Shown: positions 15,772 to 24,038, counted from the stretch's first letter. The stretch is 64,000 nucleotides of DNA from Odoribacter sp. (GCA_013824715.1 PNOH01000015.1:33866-97865); one strand, 5' to 3'. Numbers and translations are program-made. The notes: generated by a model from the sequence alone, not told the origin.

Positions 15772-16843
15772 GTAAAAATTCAAAACCATTATTTGAGGCA
15801 ATCGTGATTAGTGGTTGAATTCTCTCCATGTATTTTACTTTGGTTACATATTCAGGCAAACTTTTCACTTCATCTAAATCAGAAAATATTGTCAGATAAT
15901 CCTCAAGGAATTTATTCTTCGGGGATTTCTCCCTCACAATTTCAATGGCTGTCTTTTGAAGGTGGAAGAACTTATTAAAATATCTTTCAAGAGGTGGGAG
16001 TTTATCATTCTTTGAACTGTTGAATGCTTTGTCAGCAGGGATTAAATTCCAAATTAAATCATGTGAAACGAAATTGTAAGGAATGAAATGTTCAACGGCA
16101 TAGTTTCCAACAGTGAGATTCTCGTCGGTGTAAATACATTTTACTGAACCAAGTTCGTTAATAACTATATCCCAAAAATCCTTTCGTTGGCTTTTCAAAT
16201 CTCCTCTTACAGCAGGTTTAATCAACTTGTTTGGAATACCAGGTACATTTGGATTCTTTGCTTGTAAAAACAAAGCAAGATTCCAGTAACAAAAATCCTT
16301 CAGTACTCTTGCGTTAGCAATCAGATAATTTTTCCATTCAGGATTGATTTCAATTTCATCATCATAAAGAGCATACAAACATTTTTCGCTGAAACTTTTT
16401 GATTGCGAATATATTCTTTTCACTTGTTGTGAATCTGGTTCATTTTTATTCTTTGGAAACCAAGGACTTAAAAACCAGTGCGGTACATTTTTATTAAAAT
16501 GCCATAGCGTTCTTTCTGTAATTCTGTTTGTTGTTGAAGTAAGTTTTTGAAAAACATCTTGTTGCTTTTCATCAATTGCTATTCTCTCATTTTCATTTAT
16601 AACTTGAATTGCTTCTTGAATTAAGTCTTGTTTCCCAAAAGAAACATGAAAATAATTAACGGTGTACCAGGCATTAGACATCATTTTTGCAAAAATATCC
16701 CTCTTTAGAATTCTTGTTTTTTCAGATTCAATGGATTGAATGATAGAAAGAAACCAGTAAAACTTATAGGTAGCTGAAGTACTATTGAAACATGCGGCTA
16801 ATAGATTGACAGGTAATCCATTTTTACTTGGGAGTTGGATCAT
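15758..16843 (-). CDS. HNH endonuclease domain protein
   Basis: A 361-residue protein. The C-terminal third carries the nuclease motif: Glu251-His252 in AVEHFIP, Asn266 in WNLIPA, and Asn275/Lys278 in FNSSKNDKLP, an arrangement like Cas9/McrA-type HNH (betabeta-alpha metal) sites. The N-terminal 230 residues are helical, contain ATYKFYWFLSII and FHVSFGKQDLI, and match no domain I can name. It begins the transcription unit that continues into the methyltransferase-HIT gene. A 51-bp element upstream is shared with the KilA-N gene. Likely a DNA or RNA nuclease; whether it is restriction-like is inference. Confidence 0.8.
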   Translation of the reverse strand: MIQLPSKNGLPVNLLAACFNSTSATYKFYWFLSIIQSIESEKTRILKRDIFAKMMSNAWYTVNYFHVSFGKQDLIQEAIQVINENERIAIDEKQQDVFQKLTSTTNRITERTLWHFNKNVPHWFLSPWFPKNKNEPDSQQVKRIYSQSKSFSEKCLYALYDDEIEINPEWKNYLIANARVLKDFCYWNLALFLQAKNPNVPGIPNKLIKPAVRGDLKSQRKDFWDIVINELGSVKCIYTDENLTVGNYAVEHFIPYNFVSHDLIWNLIPADKAFNSSKNDKLPPLERYFNKFFHLQKTAIEIVREKSPKNKFLEDYLTIFSDLDEVKSLPEYVTKVKYMERIQPLITIASNNGFEFLHDKT

Positions 16844-16883
16844 AGATTAATAGTAAGTTTTTTGGTTAAGCAACCTTATCGAT

Positions 16884-16934
16884 ATAAAGTTACGAAGCTT
16901 TGCTATATAAAAATCAGTGAAAATCAATTATTCT
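16884..16934 (-). repeat. Upstream element, copy 1 (before the HNH gene)
   Basis: A 51-bp sequence containing TAAAGTTACGAAGCTTTGC on the plus strand, near-identical to 17915-17965. It ends about 40 bp upstream of the HNH start. Read on the minus strand it includes TAACTTTA, one mismatch from the TAnnTTTG -7 element, so it may be a duplicated promoter. The rest of the 16844-17046 gap shows nothing else convincing. Confidence 0.7.
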
Positions 16935-17046
16935 TTCTCAATCTTGATAATAGCAACATCTCAAAAATCGGCAGAACTCCGCTTTTAATCCTTCCTTCAA
17001 CCGCATTTGGAGGTTGCTTTTTCAGTGTTACCCAAGGATGGTTTGA

Positions 17047-17877
17047 TCATTTCAACTTCTTCAGGCTTTTGTATGCAAGTAATGATCGCATTTGGGTAAT
17101 GGCAATTTGGTTCAATTGAAACAATCGTTCGTTTTGTTGCAAACCTTGATGGATGAGAACGGCATTGATGCTTTCCAAATTAGAAAGCACTACCAGTTGT
17201 TCGATGGTTGCCTGATCGCGGATATTGCCTTCGGCATCCGGGTTTTCTGTGCGCCATTCCTGCGCGGTTTTACCAAAAAGCGCTACGTTCAGCATATCGG
17301 CTTCATTCGCATATACAAAGCTGATTTGAAGCTTGGTTAATTCTGCAGGAATGAGGTTTTCTTTAATGGCATCGGTATGAATGTGATAGTTGACTTTAGC
17401 CAGTGTGCGTTGAAAGTTCCATTCCAGCTTTAGCCGGTCGTTTTCATCTTCTTTGAGGCGTTGGAATTCTTTGATCAGAAACAACTTGAAAACCGGACTA
17501 ACTGCTGAACAAAATTCAAACGCAATATCTTTATGTGCATACGTTCCACCATACTTTCCTAATTTCACATAAATTCCTTTTGCATTGGTCTTTTCAACCC
17601 ATTGTCCGGGACTTAATACAAAACTTGGCAATCCTGCCTGCATTTTAAAGTGGTCGAATTCGACCACTTTAAAATCGGGATTATACATTTGTTCCCATGT
17701 CCCCAAAAATTCAAGAGTAGATCGGTTTCTAATCCAGTTTTTAATTATATCGGCTGCTCTTGATTCGCCAATTTTTGATTTAGCAATATCAGTAATGCAT
17801 ATAAAGTCATTCTCCTTTGAGGTTACAATTGAAATTTCAATTTCTTGAACCTTAATTACTTTAATTTTTTGATTCAT
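17047..17877 (-). CDS. KilA-N domain protein
   Basis: A 276-residue protein with an N-terminal KilA-N (phage-type DNA-binding) domain: FICITDIAK (about 25-33), DIIKNWIRNRSTLEFLGTWE (40-59), then the conserved TNAKGIYVKLGKYGGTYAHKDIAFEF about 100-125. The C-terminal part is helical and rich in Leu/Gln, ending with QIAITQMRSLLAYKSLKKLK. Such proteins are frequent near phage and defence genes in Bacteroidota; their function is mostly untested. The last codons are repeated twice more downstream in coordinate (18059-18151 and 19099-19300), showing local duplication. Confidence 0.88.
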   Translation of the reverse strand: MNQKIKVIKVQEIEISIVTSKENDFICITDIAKSKIGESRAADIIKNWIRNRSTLEFLGTWEQMYNPDFKVVEFDHFKMQAGLPSFVLSPGQWVEKTNAKGIYVKLGKYGGTYAHKDIAFEFCSAVSPVFKLFLIKEFQRLKEDENDRLKLEWNFQRTLAKVNYHIHTDAIKENLIPAELTKLQISFVYANEADMLNVALFGKTAQEWRTENPDAEGNIRDQATIEQLVVLSNLESINAVLIHQGLQQNERLFQLNQIAITQMRSLLAYKSLKKLK

Positions 17878-17914
17878 AAATTTAAGGTGAATGGTTTTTT
17901 ATTTGTTTATTGTT

Positions 17915-17965
17915 ATAAAGTTACGAAGCTTTGCCATAAAAATATCGGCGAAAACCAATTATTCT
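17915..17965 (-). repeat. Upstream element, copy 2 (before the KilA-N gene)
   Basis: A 51-bp near-copy of 16884-16934, lying about 38 bp upstream of the KilA-N ATG, that is, at the same distance from its gene as copy 1 is from the HNH gene. The shared position favours a common promoter or operator. The rest of 17878-18058 shows no gene. Confidence 0.7.
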
Positions 17966-18058
17966 CAACATAAAACGAATTGCCAACAAAACAAACAGCC
18001 TGAATTCCGGATTTTCATCTTTTGTTTAACCGCTTATAATCGTTAATGAGTTTTCAGC

Positions 18059-18151
18059 TTATTGCAATTTCTTCAGGCTTTTGTATCCAAGTAACGATCG
18101 CAGTAGGGTAATAGCAATTTGGTTCAATTGCATTAATCGTTCGAGTTTCAT
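18059..18151 (-). CDS. 30-codon remnant matching the end of the KilA-N protein
   Basis: An ATG that overlaps the ORF6N stop (ATGA) opens a 30-codon frame ending ERLMQLNQIAIT, LLRSLLGYKSLKKLQ. This corresponds to the last residues of the neighbouring KilA-N protein (ERLFQLNQIAIT, QMRSLLAYKSLKKLK). The frame is intact and could be translated by coupling. It may be just a preserved scar of gene replacement. It is too short to fold as a domain on its own. Confidence 0.5.
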   Translation of the reverse strand: MKLERLMQLNQIAITLLRSLLGYKSLKKLQ

Positions 18152-19101
18152 CGGATGGTGGTCTTTTCATTTAGCTTATTCAACACATTGATCGTTTCGG
18201 CGTCCATTTTGGAGAAGGCAAACCATTTTTTACCTAAATCTTTTAAGGAGGCACCAATATGGTAGAGTTCTGTTTCGTCAATAATCAAAAATCGGTCGTG
18301 GGCTTGTGTAAGTTCTTTTATAGTAAGAGGATCGTATTGTGAATTGTGCTTTTCAATATCCACCGCTAATTGCTTGCTAATTATTTTGGTATAGATGGTT
18401 ACGGTTACACCTTTATTGCGTTTCGTAAACAGGCTAAGTACCGTATCATCAACAAAATTATCAATTAGGACAATTGACGTTCTGGCTTTACGAATCAGGT
18501 CGGATACTAATTGCCAGGCATCAAACAATTGTCCATCAAAGAAAAGGCCTTTGTCTGGAATCTTTTCCTTGCTTTCCAAGGCTCTAAAAATTTGTTCAAA
18601 CTTTTGGTCCGCCTCCAGTTGCTTGTGTTCCACTTTTTCGACGCGTTGAAAAAGGGCAGAATTACCCAATATCAGTTTTCTCATTTCCACAAAAGCATTC
18701 ATAATCTGCAAACTTACTTTTACTGCTGTTTCGCTTCGCAATACTGCCGAAAGCATTGCCACACCTTGTTCGGTGAAAACAAAAGGAAGATAACGCCTAC
18801 CTCCATGTTTTGAACTTGAGGTGCCAATTTGGAACCTCAAATTGTTTAAGGTCACATTTTGTGTCCTTAAAGATTCATCATTATTTAAAGTGCCAATTTG
18901 GAACCTTAAATTGTCCCACTCAGTATCGGTCAGTTGAAACATAAATTCTTTTGGGAAGCGATCCAAATTTCTTTTAACCGCCCGATTTAATATTTTAGTT
19001 TCTAAACCGTACATTTCTGCTAAGTGACTATCCAGCATCACCTGTGTACCACGAATGGTTAAAATGCGGTTTTCGATTTCCTGTTGTTTGATCAAATTCA
19101 T
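18148..19101 (-). CDS. ORF6N domain protein with a PLD-like C-terminal domain
   Basis: A 317-residue protein. The N-terminal ORF6N domain (about 8-120) shows ENRILTIRGTQVMLDSHLAE, MYGLETKILNRAVKRN and RFPKEFMFQLT; ORF6N domains are phage-derived and presumed DNA-binding. A middle coiled segment (about 150-195) leads to a C-terminal PLD-like region with TSIVLIDNFVDDTVLSLF and HDRFLIIDETELYHIGASLKD, where the usual HxK reads HDR. The start overlaps the stop of the upstream KilA-N remnant and the stop overlaps the next one. The internal LRFQIGTL phrase is repeated within residues 65-95. Nuclease activity is not assured. Confidence 0.85.
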   Translation of the reverse strand: MNLIKQQEIENRILTIRGTQVMLDSHLAEMYGLETKILNRAVKRNLDRFPKEFMFQLTDTEWDNLRFQIGTLNNDESLRTQNVTLNNLRFQIGTSSSKHGGRRYLPFVFTEQGVAMLSAVLRSETAVKVSLQIMNAFVEMRKLILGNSALFQRVEKVEHKQLEADQKFEQIFRALESKEKIPDKGLFFDGQLFDAWQLVSDLIRKARTSIVLIDNFVDDTVLSLFTKRNKGVTVTIYTKIISKQLAVDIEKHNSQYDPLTIKELTQAHDRFLIIDETELYHIGASLKDLGKKWFAFSKMDAETINVLNKLNEKTTIR

Positions 19102-19300
19102 TTCTTCATGTTTTTATACCCCAGTAACGATCGCATTTGGGTAATGACGATTTGGGTCAATTGAACAATCGTTCGTTTTGAGGCAAACTCTGGTTAATTA
19201 GCACTGCATTGATGCTTTCCAGATTTGAAATCACTACCAGTTGTTCGATGGTTGACGGTCACGGATATTGCTTTCGGCATCCGGGTTTTCGGTGCGCCAT
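19099..19300 (-). pseudogene. Frameshifted 3' fragment of a KilA-N gene
   Basis: About 200 bp aligning with the last 200 bp of the intact KilA-N gene (17061-17258), including the distinctive TTCGGCATCCGGGTTTTC and GCGCCATT. Small deletions break the frame; the final stretch still reads QLTQIVITQMRSLLGYKNMKK and its TGA overlaps the ORF6N ATG. The upstream end stops abruptly at the DUF6557 remnant, marking a recombination joint at 19300. Confidence 0.75.
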
Positions 19301-19678
19301 TATTCTTCGTTCTCATCATCCATATTTAATTCCTTTTTTAAATCGTCCCAGGATTTTAATTTAGTCTTCTTTTCCTCTTCGGTCATATTCTTTATTTCGT
19401 CAACCTCTTTTTCGATCTCGTCCATCTCTTTCTGAATTTTTTCCTGATCAAATCCAAAAAAAGTCATCTCGTACAGGCAATGAGAAATCAGTTCCAATTC
19501 GGTAAAGTCTTTTATTCTCAACGATCGAAATATCAGTTTCCGTTGGAGACAATAACTTCAAATCGTTGAAAACTGCCTCATATCCTGAAATGTTCTTCTT
19601 CTCTTTCGGATAAAGTTGTAAAAACACTTGTTCAACGCTAAGCCAGGAATTTCGTTTTATGATTTCGGTAAATTTCAT
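19300..19678 (-). pseudogene. Broken DUF6557-like gene
   Basis: The N-terminal part, starting at the ATG of 19678, reads MKFTEIIKRNSWLSVEQVFL with an ETDISIVE segment. The C-terminal part reads DFTELELISHCLYEMTFFGFD plus an acidic Lys/Glu tail in a different frame (stop at 19300-19302). In the family as I recall it, these two parts belong to one protein with a Trp-containing middle region, so here a frameshift together with loss of the middle is likely near 19515-19525. Function of the family is unknown. Assignment is from memory. Confidence 0.55.
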
Positions 19679-19725
19679 AGGTATCTGGTATGTTTGATCT
19701 GCCAACTGCGACTGACCACTGAACA

Positions 19726-20085
19726 CTATTTCGGCCCAATCAGTTCGATAAAGTTTCCGTCGGGGTCCTGAATGGCAACAAACTGACGCGTTTCATCGAG
19801 CATCGTTGGTGTTTTACCAAGAGTTTTAACTCCGTGTTTTTGAATCCGTTCGAGTACCGGTTTCATTGATTTTACAAAAATGGTGATGTACTGCATACCG
19901 GTATCGTCGGGCACATAAGTTTGTTTTGGATGGGCAGCTTTTTTGCCAAAGGTCATTAATTTCCATTCGGGGGCATTCTCGCTGTTTTCGAGTTTCAGCA
20001 CTTTCACATCAAAGCTGTTGCCGTTGCTAAGTCCCAGTTCTTTGGCTTTAGCGGCATCAACGCTGAATTCGCCTGTTTTCACCAT
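19726..20085 (-). CDS. VOC (glyoxalase/bleomycin-resistance) family protein, apparently N-terminally truncated
   Basis: A 119-residue frame ending MLDETRQFVAIQDPDGNFIELIGPK, the standard second half of a VOC fold (DPDGN followed by the metal-ligand Glu). The first VOC beta-alpha unit with its metal-binding His is missing: the frame is open upstream for about 28 codons (including VLFLNVIGMVKTGEF) without an ATG before a stop at 20170. The intact gene presumably began further upstream. It is either a translated C-terminal fragment or a decayed gene at the right edge of the island. Confidence 0.6.
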   Translation of the reverse strand: MVKTGEFSVDAAKAKELGLSNGNSFDVKVLKLENSENAPEWKLMTFGKKAAHPKQTYVPDDTGMQYITIFVKSMKPVLERIQKHGVKTLGKTPTMLDETRQFVAIQDPDGNFIELIGPK

Positions 20086-20244
20086 GCCGATTACATTCAG
20101 AAACAGAACGTGGTTTGTGGTGGATGAAGATAAGTAAAATTGAATCAGGTAAAATGGAAAAAAGATTTTTCAACCAGACTATCCGGTCTTCCGATAAATC
20201 GCATAATTTTATATCCTGATTGTTGAACTTTAAAACATTGCCAC

Positions 20245-21360
20245 ATGAACATTTCCGAACAACCTTTTTATTTTCAGGCGACCATTAAACTTTTACTGTT
20301 TGGGTTGGTAATCGCTTTCCTGATATTAGCCAAAAACATTCTGCTTCCGTTTACTTTGGCGGTTTTCTTTACCTTTTTGTTGATGCCGGTTTCACGGAAA
20401 TTAGAACATTGGCGTTTTCCTAAAATTTTAGCCATACTAATCAGTATTGTATTTGCACTGACAGTTTTTGTGGCCTTACTTTATTTTTTCTATTCGCAGA
20501 TTTTAAGCTTCGTCAACGATTTGCCATTGCTCGAAAAGACCTTAACATCCAAAATAGATAGTATTCAGCAGTTTATCAGTGAAACATTCCATGTTAGCCG
20601 TATCGAACAAAAAGCCTGGATTAATACGAAAATAGAGGAAAATGCAAGTACCGGTGGAGTTATTGTTCTTGGGTTATTCTCGGCCACAACTTCATTTCTG
20701 GCCAGCTTTGCTTTAATTCCGATATACATTTTCTTTTTGACTTTGTATCAGGATAAATTCAAAGAGTTTGTTAAGTTAATTACCGAAGATGATAAAAACG
20801 AACATACATTAATGGTAGTGAAAAAAGTTTCACGGGTTTCGCAAAAATACCTCGTGGGTATTTTTCTGGACGTCGTAATTCTTTCAATTTTGAACTCAAC
20901 AGGTTTTCTTATTTTAGGGTTGCCTCATGCGATTCTGTTTGGTGTGCTTACCTCATTGCTCAACATCATACCTTATATTGGAGTTCTGATAGGCAGCACT
21001 TTACCTATTTTGATGGCTTTTCTGACCAAGGACTCTATGGGTTACACCCTTGGTGTTGCCGCTGTTTGTTTCGTCGTGCAGTTTCTCGACAACAATTTTA
21101 TTACTCCGTATGTTGTTGGCAGTAGTGTCAGCATAAATCCATTAACAGCCACACTGGTTTTAGTGGGAAGTTCGCTCATTTGGGGTATTCCCGGAATGGT
21201 GCTTTGTATGCCCCTTACCGGCATGGCCAAAGTAGTTTGCGACAATGTTGAGTCGCTTAAACCTTACGGATATCTGCTGGGTGAGGAAGTAAACTTCAAA
21301 GAACAGGAGCATGTTCAGGATATAATTTTGAAACGGTTCAGGAAGAAAAAAAATTCATAA
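20245..21360 (+). CDS. AI-2E family transporter
   Basis: A 371-residue membrane protein with about eight helices. The N-terminal pair (LLLFGLVIAFLILAKNILLPFTLAVFF) and the C-terminal LNIIPYIGVLIGSTLPILMA, QFLDNNFITPYVVGSSVSINP and WGIPGMVLCMPLTGMAKVV are the AI-2E (PF01594) signature. Family members have been linked to autoinducer-2 export or Na+/H+ exchange; the substrate here is open. Length is normal. It precedes the envelope trio by about 135 bp on the same strand. Confidence 0.92.
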   Translation: MNISEQPFYFQATIKLLLFGLVIAFLILAKNILLPFTLAVFFTFLLMPVSRKLEHWRFPKILAILISIVFALTVFVALLYFFYSQILSFVNDLPLLEKTLTSKIDSIQQFISETFHVSRIEQKAWINTKIEENASTGGVIVLGLFSATTSFLASFALIPIYIFFLTLYQDKFKEFVKLITEDDKNEHTLMVVKKVSRVSQKYLVGIFLDVVILSILNSTGFLILGLPHAILFGVLTSLLNIIPYIGVLIGSTLPILMAFLTKDSMGYTLGVAAVCFVVQFLDNNFITPYVVGSSVSINPLTATLVLVGSSLIWGIPGMVLCMPLTGMAKVVCDNVESLKPYGYLLGEEVNFKEQEHVQDIILKRFRKKKNS

Positions 21361-21495
21361 GCTATTGGCTATATTTTACTAAAATCAGTGGATAGTTTTC
21401 TTGCTTTTGATGGCAATATTTGTTATATTGCATTACTGCGACCAATGTAAACTTAAGGTTACAGCAATAGTCATAAACAATTAATACTTAGTATC

Positions 21496-21762
21496 ATGAG
21501 TTCAGGAAAATTGTTATTGGGTGTGCTGGCAGGCGTTGCCGCCGGTGCATTGATCGGAATTTTGTTCGCTCCTGACAAAGGAACAGAAACAAGGAAAAAA
21601 ATTATTGAAAAAGGCGAAGATTACGTTGATGGATTGAAAGAAAAAATCAACGGCCTGATTGACGAAGTGACTAAAAAAGTGAATGCCACGAAAACCAAAG
21701 TTGAAGAAGTAATTGGTGATGCCAAACAGAAAGTTGAGGAAACGAAAGCTACTACCAATTAA
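21496..21762 (+). CDS. YtxH domain protein
   Basis: An 88-residue protein: one Gly/Ala-rich membrane helix (LLLGVLAGVAAGALIGILFAP, about 6-26), the conserved PDKGTETRKKI, and a Lys/Glu coiled-coil tail. YtxH proteins are small stress-related envelope proteins of unknown mechanism. It is the first of three closely spaced genes (35 nt, then 5 nt gaps) that recur together in Bacteroidota. Confidence 0.88.
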   Translation: MSSGKLLLGVLAGVAAGALIGILFAPDKGTETRKKIIEKGEDYVDGLKEKINGLIDEVTKKVNATKTKVEEVIGDAKQKVEETKATTN

Positions 21763-21797
21763 GTCAGGAATTCTCATCTTTTACCAAAATTCTTAAC

Positions 21798-22139
21798 ATG
21801 GACGAAAAATCAGGCTTAATTGAAGAACTAATTGAAAAAGGAGAACAATACGGTAAAACAACCATCGAACTGCTGAAATTAAAGACACTGGACAAATCGG
21901 CCGATGTGGCTTCCAATCTGGTTTCGTGGTTGATCGTTGTAATTTTTGCCATATTGTTCTTCCTTATTCTGAACATTGGAGTAGCCTTGTGGATAGGCGA
22001 ACTGTTGGGCAAATCCTACTTAGGTTTTTTTGCAGTTTCCGGATTTTATGCGTTGTTGGCCCTTATTTTTGGGATTTTCAGGAAGCAACTGATAAAGAAA
22101 CCGGTCAATGAATCTATTATCACACAAGTACTCGAATAA
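21798..22139 (+). CDS. Holin-X/DUF1469-like membrane protein
   Basis: A 113-residue protein with an amphipathic N-terminus (SGLIEELIEKGEQYGKTTIELLKLK) and two membrane helices (LVSWLIVVIFAILFFLILNIGVALWIG and YLGFFAVSGFYALLALIFGIF). The pattern matches the phage-holin-like Actinobacterial Holin-X / DUF1469 group, which in free-living bacteria is encoded with YtxH-type genes. No phage genes adjoin it, so a lysis role is unlikely. Confidence 0.75.
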   Translation: MDEKSGLIEELIEKGEQYGKTTIELLKLKTLDKSADVASNLVSWLIVVIFAILFFLILNIGVALWIGELLGKSYLGFFAVSGFYALLALIFGIFRKQLIKKPVNESIITQVLE

Positions 22140-22144
22140 TCATC

Positions 22145-22546
22145 ATGGCAAAACAAAGTGCAAGCGATTCGCTTAAAGAATCCATCCGTTTACTTGAAAT
22201 CAGGCAGGAAGAAGAAGGCAGGGAATTGAAGGAACAATTTAGGGCAACCTATGAAAGCCTGAAACCAATCAATCTGCTCAAAATTTCGTTGAAAGAACTT
22301 GCCGGTTCAGCCGAAATTAAAAACACCCTGTTTGAAACCGTAGTTTCCATACTTACCGGATACCTCACCAAGAAGATGATGGTCGGCTCAAAAAGCAACC
22401 CACTGTTGAAAATACTGGGAGCTTTGCTTCAATTTGGAGTAACCAGTTTAGTGGCCAAAAATGCCGAATCCATCCGTAATTTTATTTCTGATCTGATTGA
22501 TAGATTGTTCCATCCTGAAGCAGAAGAGGTTCCTGAAACCAAATAA
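22145..22546 (+). CDS. Conserved hypothetical envelope-associated protein
   Basis: A 133-residue protein, 5 nt after the holin-like gene. It starts with a charged helix (SIRLLEIRQEEEGRELKEQF), has a moderately hydrophobic centre (ILTGYLTKKMMVGSKSNP, LLKILGALLQFGVTSLVAK) and ends in an acidic tail. I do not recognise a named domain. By position it works with the YtxH and holin-X-like proteins. Confidence 0.75.
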   Translation: MAKQSASDSLKESIRLLEIRQEEEGRELKEQFRATYESLKPINLLKISLKELAGSAEIKNTLFETVVSILTGYLTKKMMVGSKSNPLLKILGALLQFGVTSLVAKNAESIRNFISDLIDRLFHPEAEEVPETK

Positions 22547-22616
22547 AAGTTTCCATCATTAGAAATATCCAATTACTGACGTCACGCAACCCAAAACTCG
22601 TATCCCGCAACTTTTC

Positions 22617-23870
22617 CTATACACTATTCATCGCCTCCACCGGATCGAGCCGGGAGGCTGAAAGTGCGGGAATGAACCCAGCCAAAACACCAATCACACC
22701 CGAAATGGTCAGGCCTAAAATGATGTTGGCCATAGTCAGCGCGATGGTCATATCGGCCATATAGCTAAAAATGAGGGTTCCGATAAAAATGAGCATCAAA
22801 CCAATGATGCCGCCCAGCAATGAAAGCACTACCGCTTCGAAAATAAATTGAAGCAGAATGAAATATTTTTTGGCTCCAATGGCTTTTTGTATTCCGATAA
22901 TCTTGGTGCGTTCTTTCACCGAAACGAACATGATGTTGGCAATTCCGAACCCGCCTACCAGAATACTGAACCCGCCAATGATCCATCCGGCAAAATTGAA
23001 CACCTTGAAAAACGCATCGAACCGGTTCGAAATCAGGCTCACTTCGTTAATGGCAAAATCGTTTTCTTCCAGCGGTTTCAGCCGGTGCAGCGAACGCATA
23101 ATCCCTTCCAGTTCAGCCACAAATTCATCGCGGTCGGCATCAGCTCTAGCTTTCACGTTGATAGTCTGCCCCTGATCACGGTCGCGCACGTCCACCATAT
23201 TCATGGCATAAACTACCGGAATATGTACGCGCTTGTCCATGCTAGTTCCAAACATATCTGTTCCCTTTTTGGTGTATATTCCAATCACCTGAAACCGGTG
23301 TCCCTGCATTTTAATCATTTTACCAACAGGATTTACCTGATCAAAGAGTTTCTGGGCAAGCTCACTCCCCAAAACCGCCAGACCCGCTCCTGAATTCGAT
23401 TCAGATTCAGTAAAATAACGTCCTTTTTCAATATCAAGGCTCCAGGTATCAATTAAATCGTGAGTTGTAGCCAATACTTCGGTATTTTCAGCTTTGCTGT
23501 TTTCGAACTGCACGGTACGGTTAAAACCAAAAAAATAAACGGCATCTTCAATATTTTTCGACCTGCGCATCAGTTCTTCAGCATCTTCCATGTTTGGAAC
23601 CGGACGGTTCATGTACTTCCACCACGGATATTCCGATTCACCTTCAGGAGGCGCCCAGGGCCATTTCTGAATGTAAACCATATTGCTTCCCAATGAGTTA
23701 AGGCTGTTTCGGATATAATTCTCAAGCGAATCGATGACGGTGAAAACCGAGATAATGGCAAAAATACCAATGGTGATCCCCAACAGGGAAAGAAACGTCC
23801 GAAGCTTATTTCCCCGCAGGGAACCAAAGGCGAAAGAGAAACTCTCCAATATTAATCTGGTTACTAGCAT
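22617..23870 (-). CDS. MacB-like ABC transporter permease
   Basis: A 417-residue permease: N-terminal helix (LRTFLSLLGITIGIFAIISVFTVID), a large MacB_PCD periplasmic domain (about 45-270) and three C-terminal FtsX helices including GGFGIANIMFVSVKERTKIIGIQKAIGA and the closing ISGVIGVLAGFIPALSASRLDPVEAM. It would pair with an ABC ATPase to move substrates by a mechanotransmission mechanism. None is adjacent; the ATPase at 12710-13408 is of the right type. Substrate unknown. Confidence 0.92.
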   Translation of the reverse strand: MLVTRLILESFSFAFGSLRGNKLRTFLSLLGITIGIFAIISVFTVIDSLENYIRNSLNSLGSNMVYIQKWPWAPPEGESEYPWWKYMNRPVPNMEDAEELMRRSKNIEDAVYFFGFNRTVQFENSKAENTEVLATTHDLIDTWSLDIEKGRYFTESESNSGAGLAVLGSELAQKLFDQVNPVGKMIKMQGHRFQVIGIYTKKGTDMFGTSMDKRVHIPVVYAMNMVDVRDRDQGQTINVKARADADRDEFVAELEGIMRSLHRLKPLEENDFAINEVSLISNRFDAFFKVFNFAGWIIGGFSILVGGFGIANIMFVSVKERTKIIGIQKAIGAKKYFILLQFIFEAVVLSLLGGIIGLMLIFIGTLIFSYMADMTIALTMANIILGLTISGVIGVLAGFIPALSASRLDPVEAMNSV

Positions 23871-24038
23871 ATCCGTTTTGAAAAGTAAATTGATGACAAT
23901 CCTGAACTTTAAAAATTAGTTGCGAAATTTTGAAATGATTACAGAATTTGATAAAAACTCTAAAATTATTTATGAATATCAATGTTACAATTAGCTTAAT
24001 TAGTCGGATACTCAGGAGAAGAAATCAAGGTGTTTTAT

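Noticed and set aside
21798..22139. Phage lysis holin
   Set aside because: The holin-like protein is linked to YtxH-type genes with no endolysin or phage structural gene nearby.
22848..23393. 181-codon plus-strand frame opposite the MacB-like permease
   Set aside because: Antisense shadow of a conserved permease with His/Asn-rich composition typical of reverse frames.
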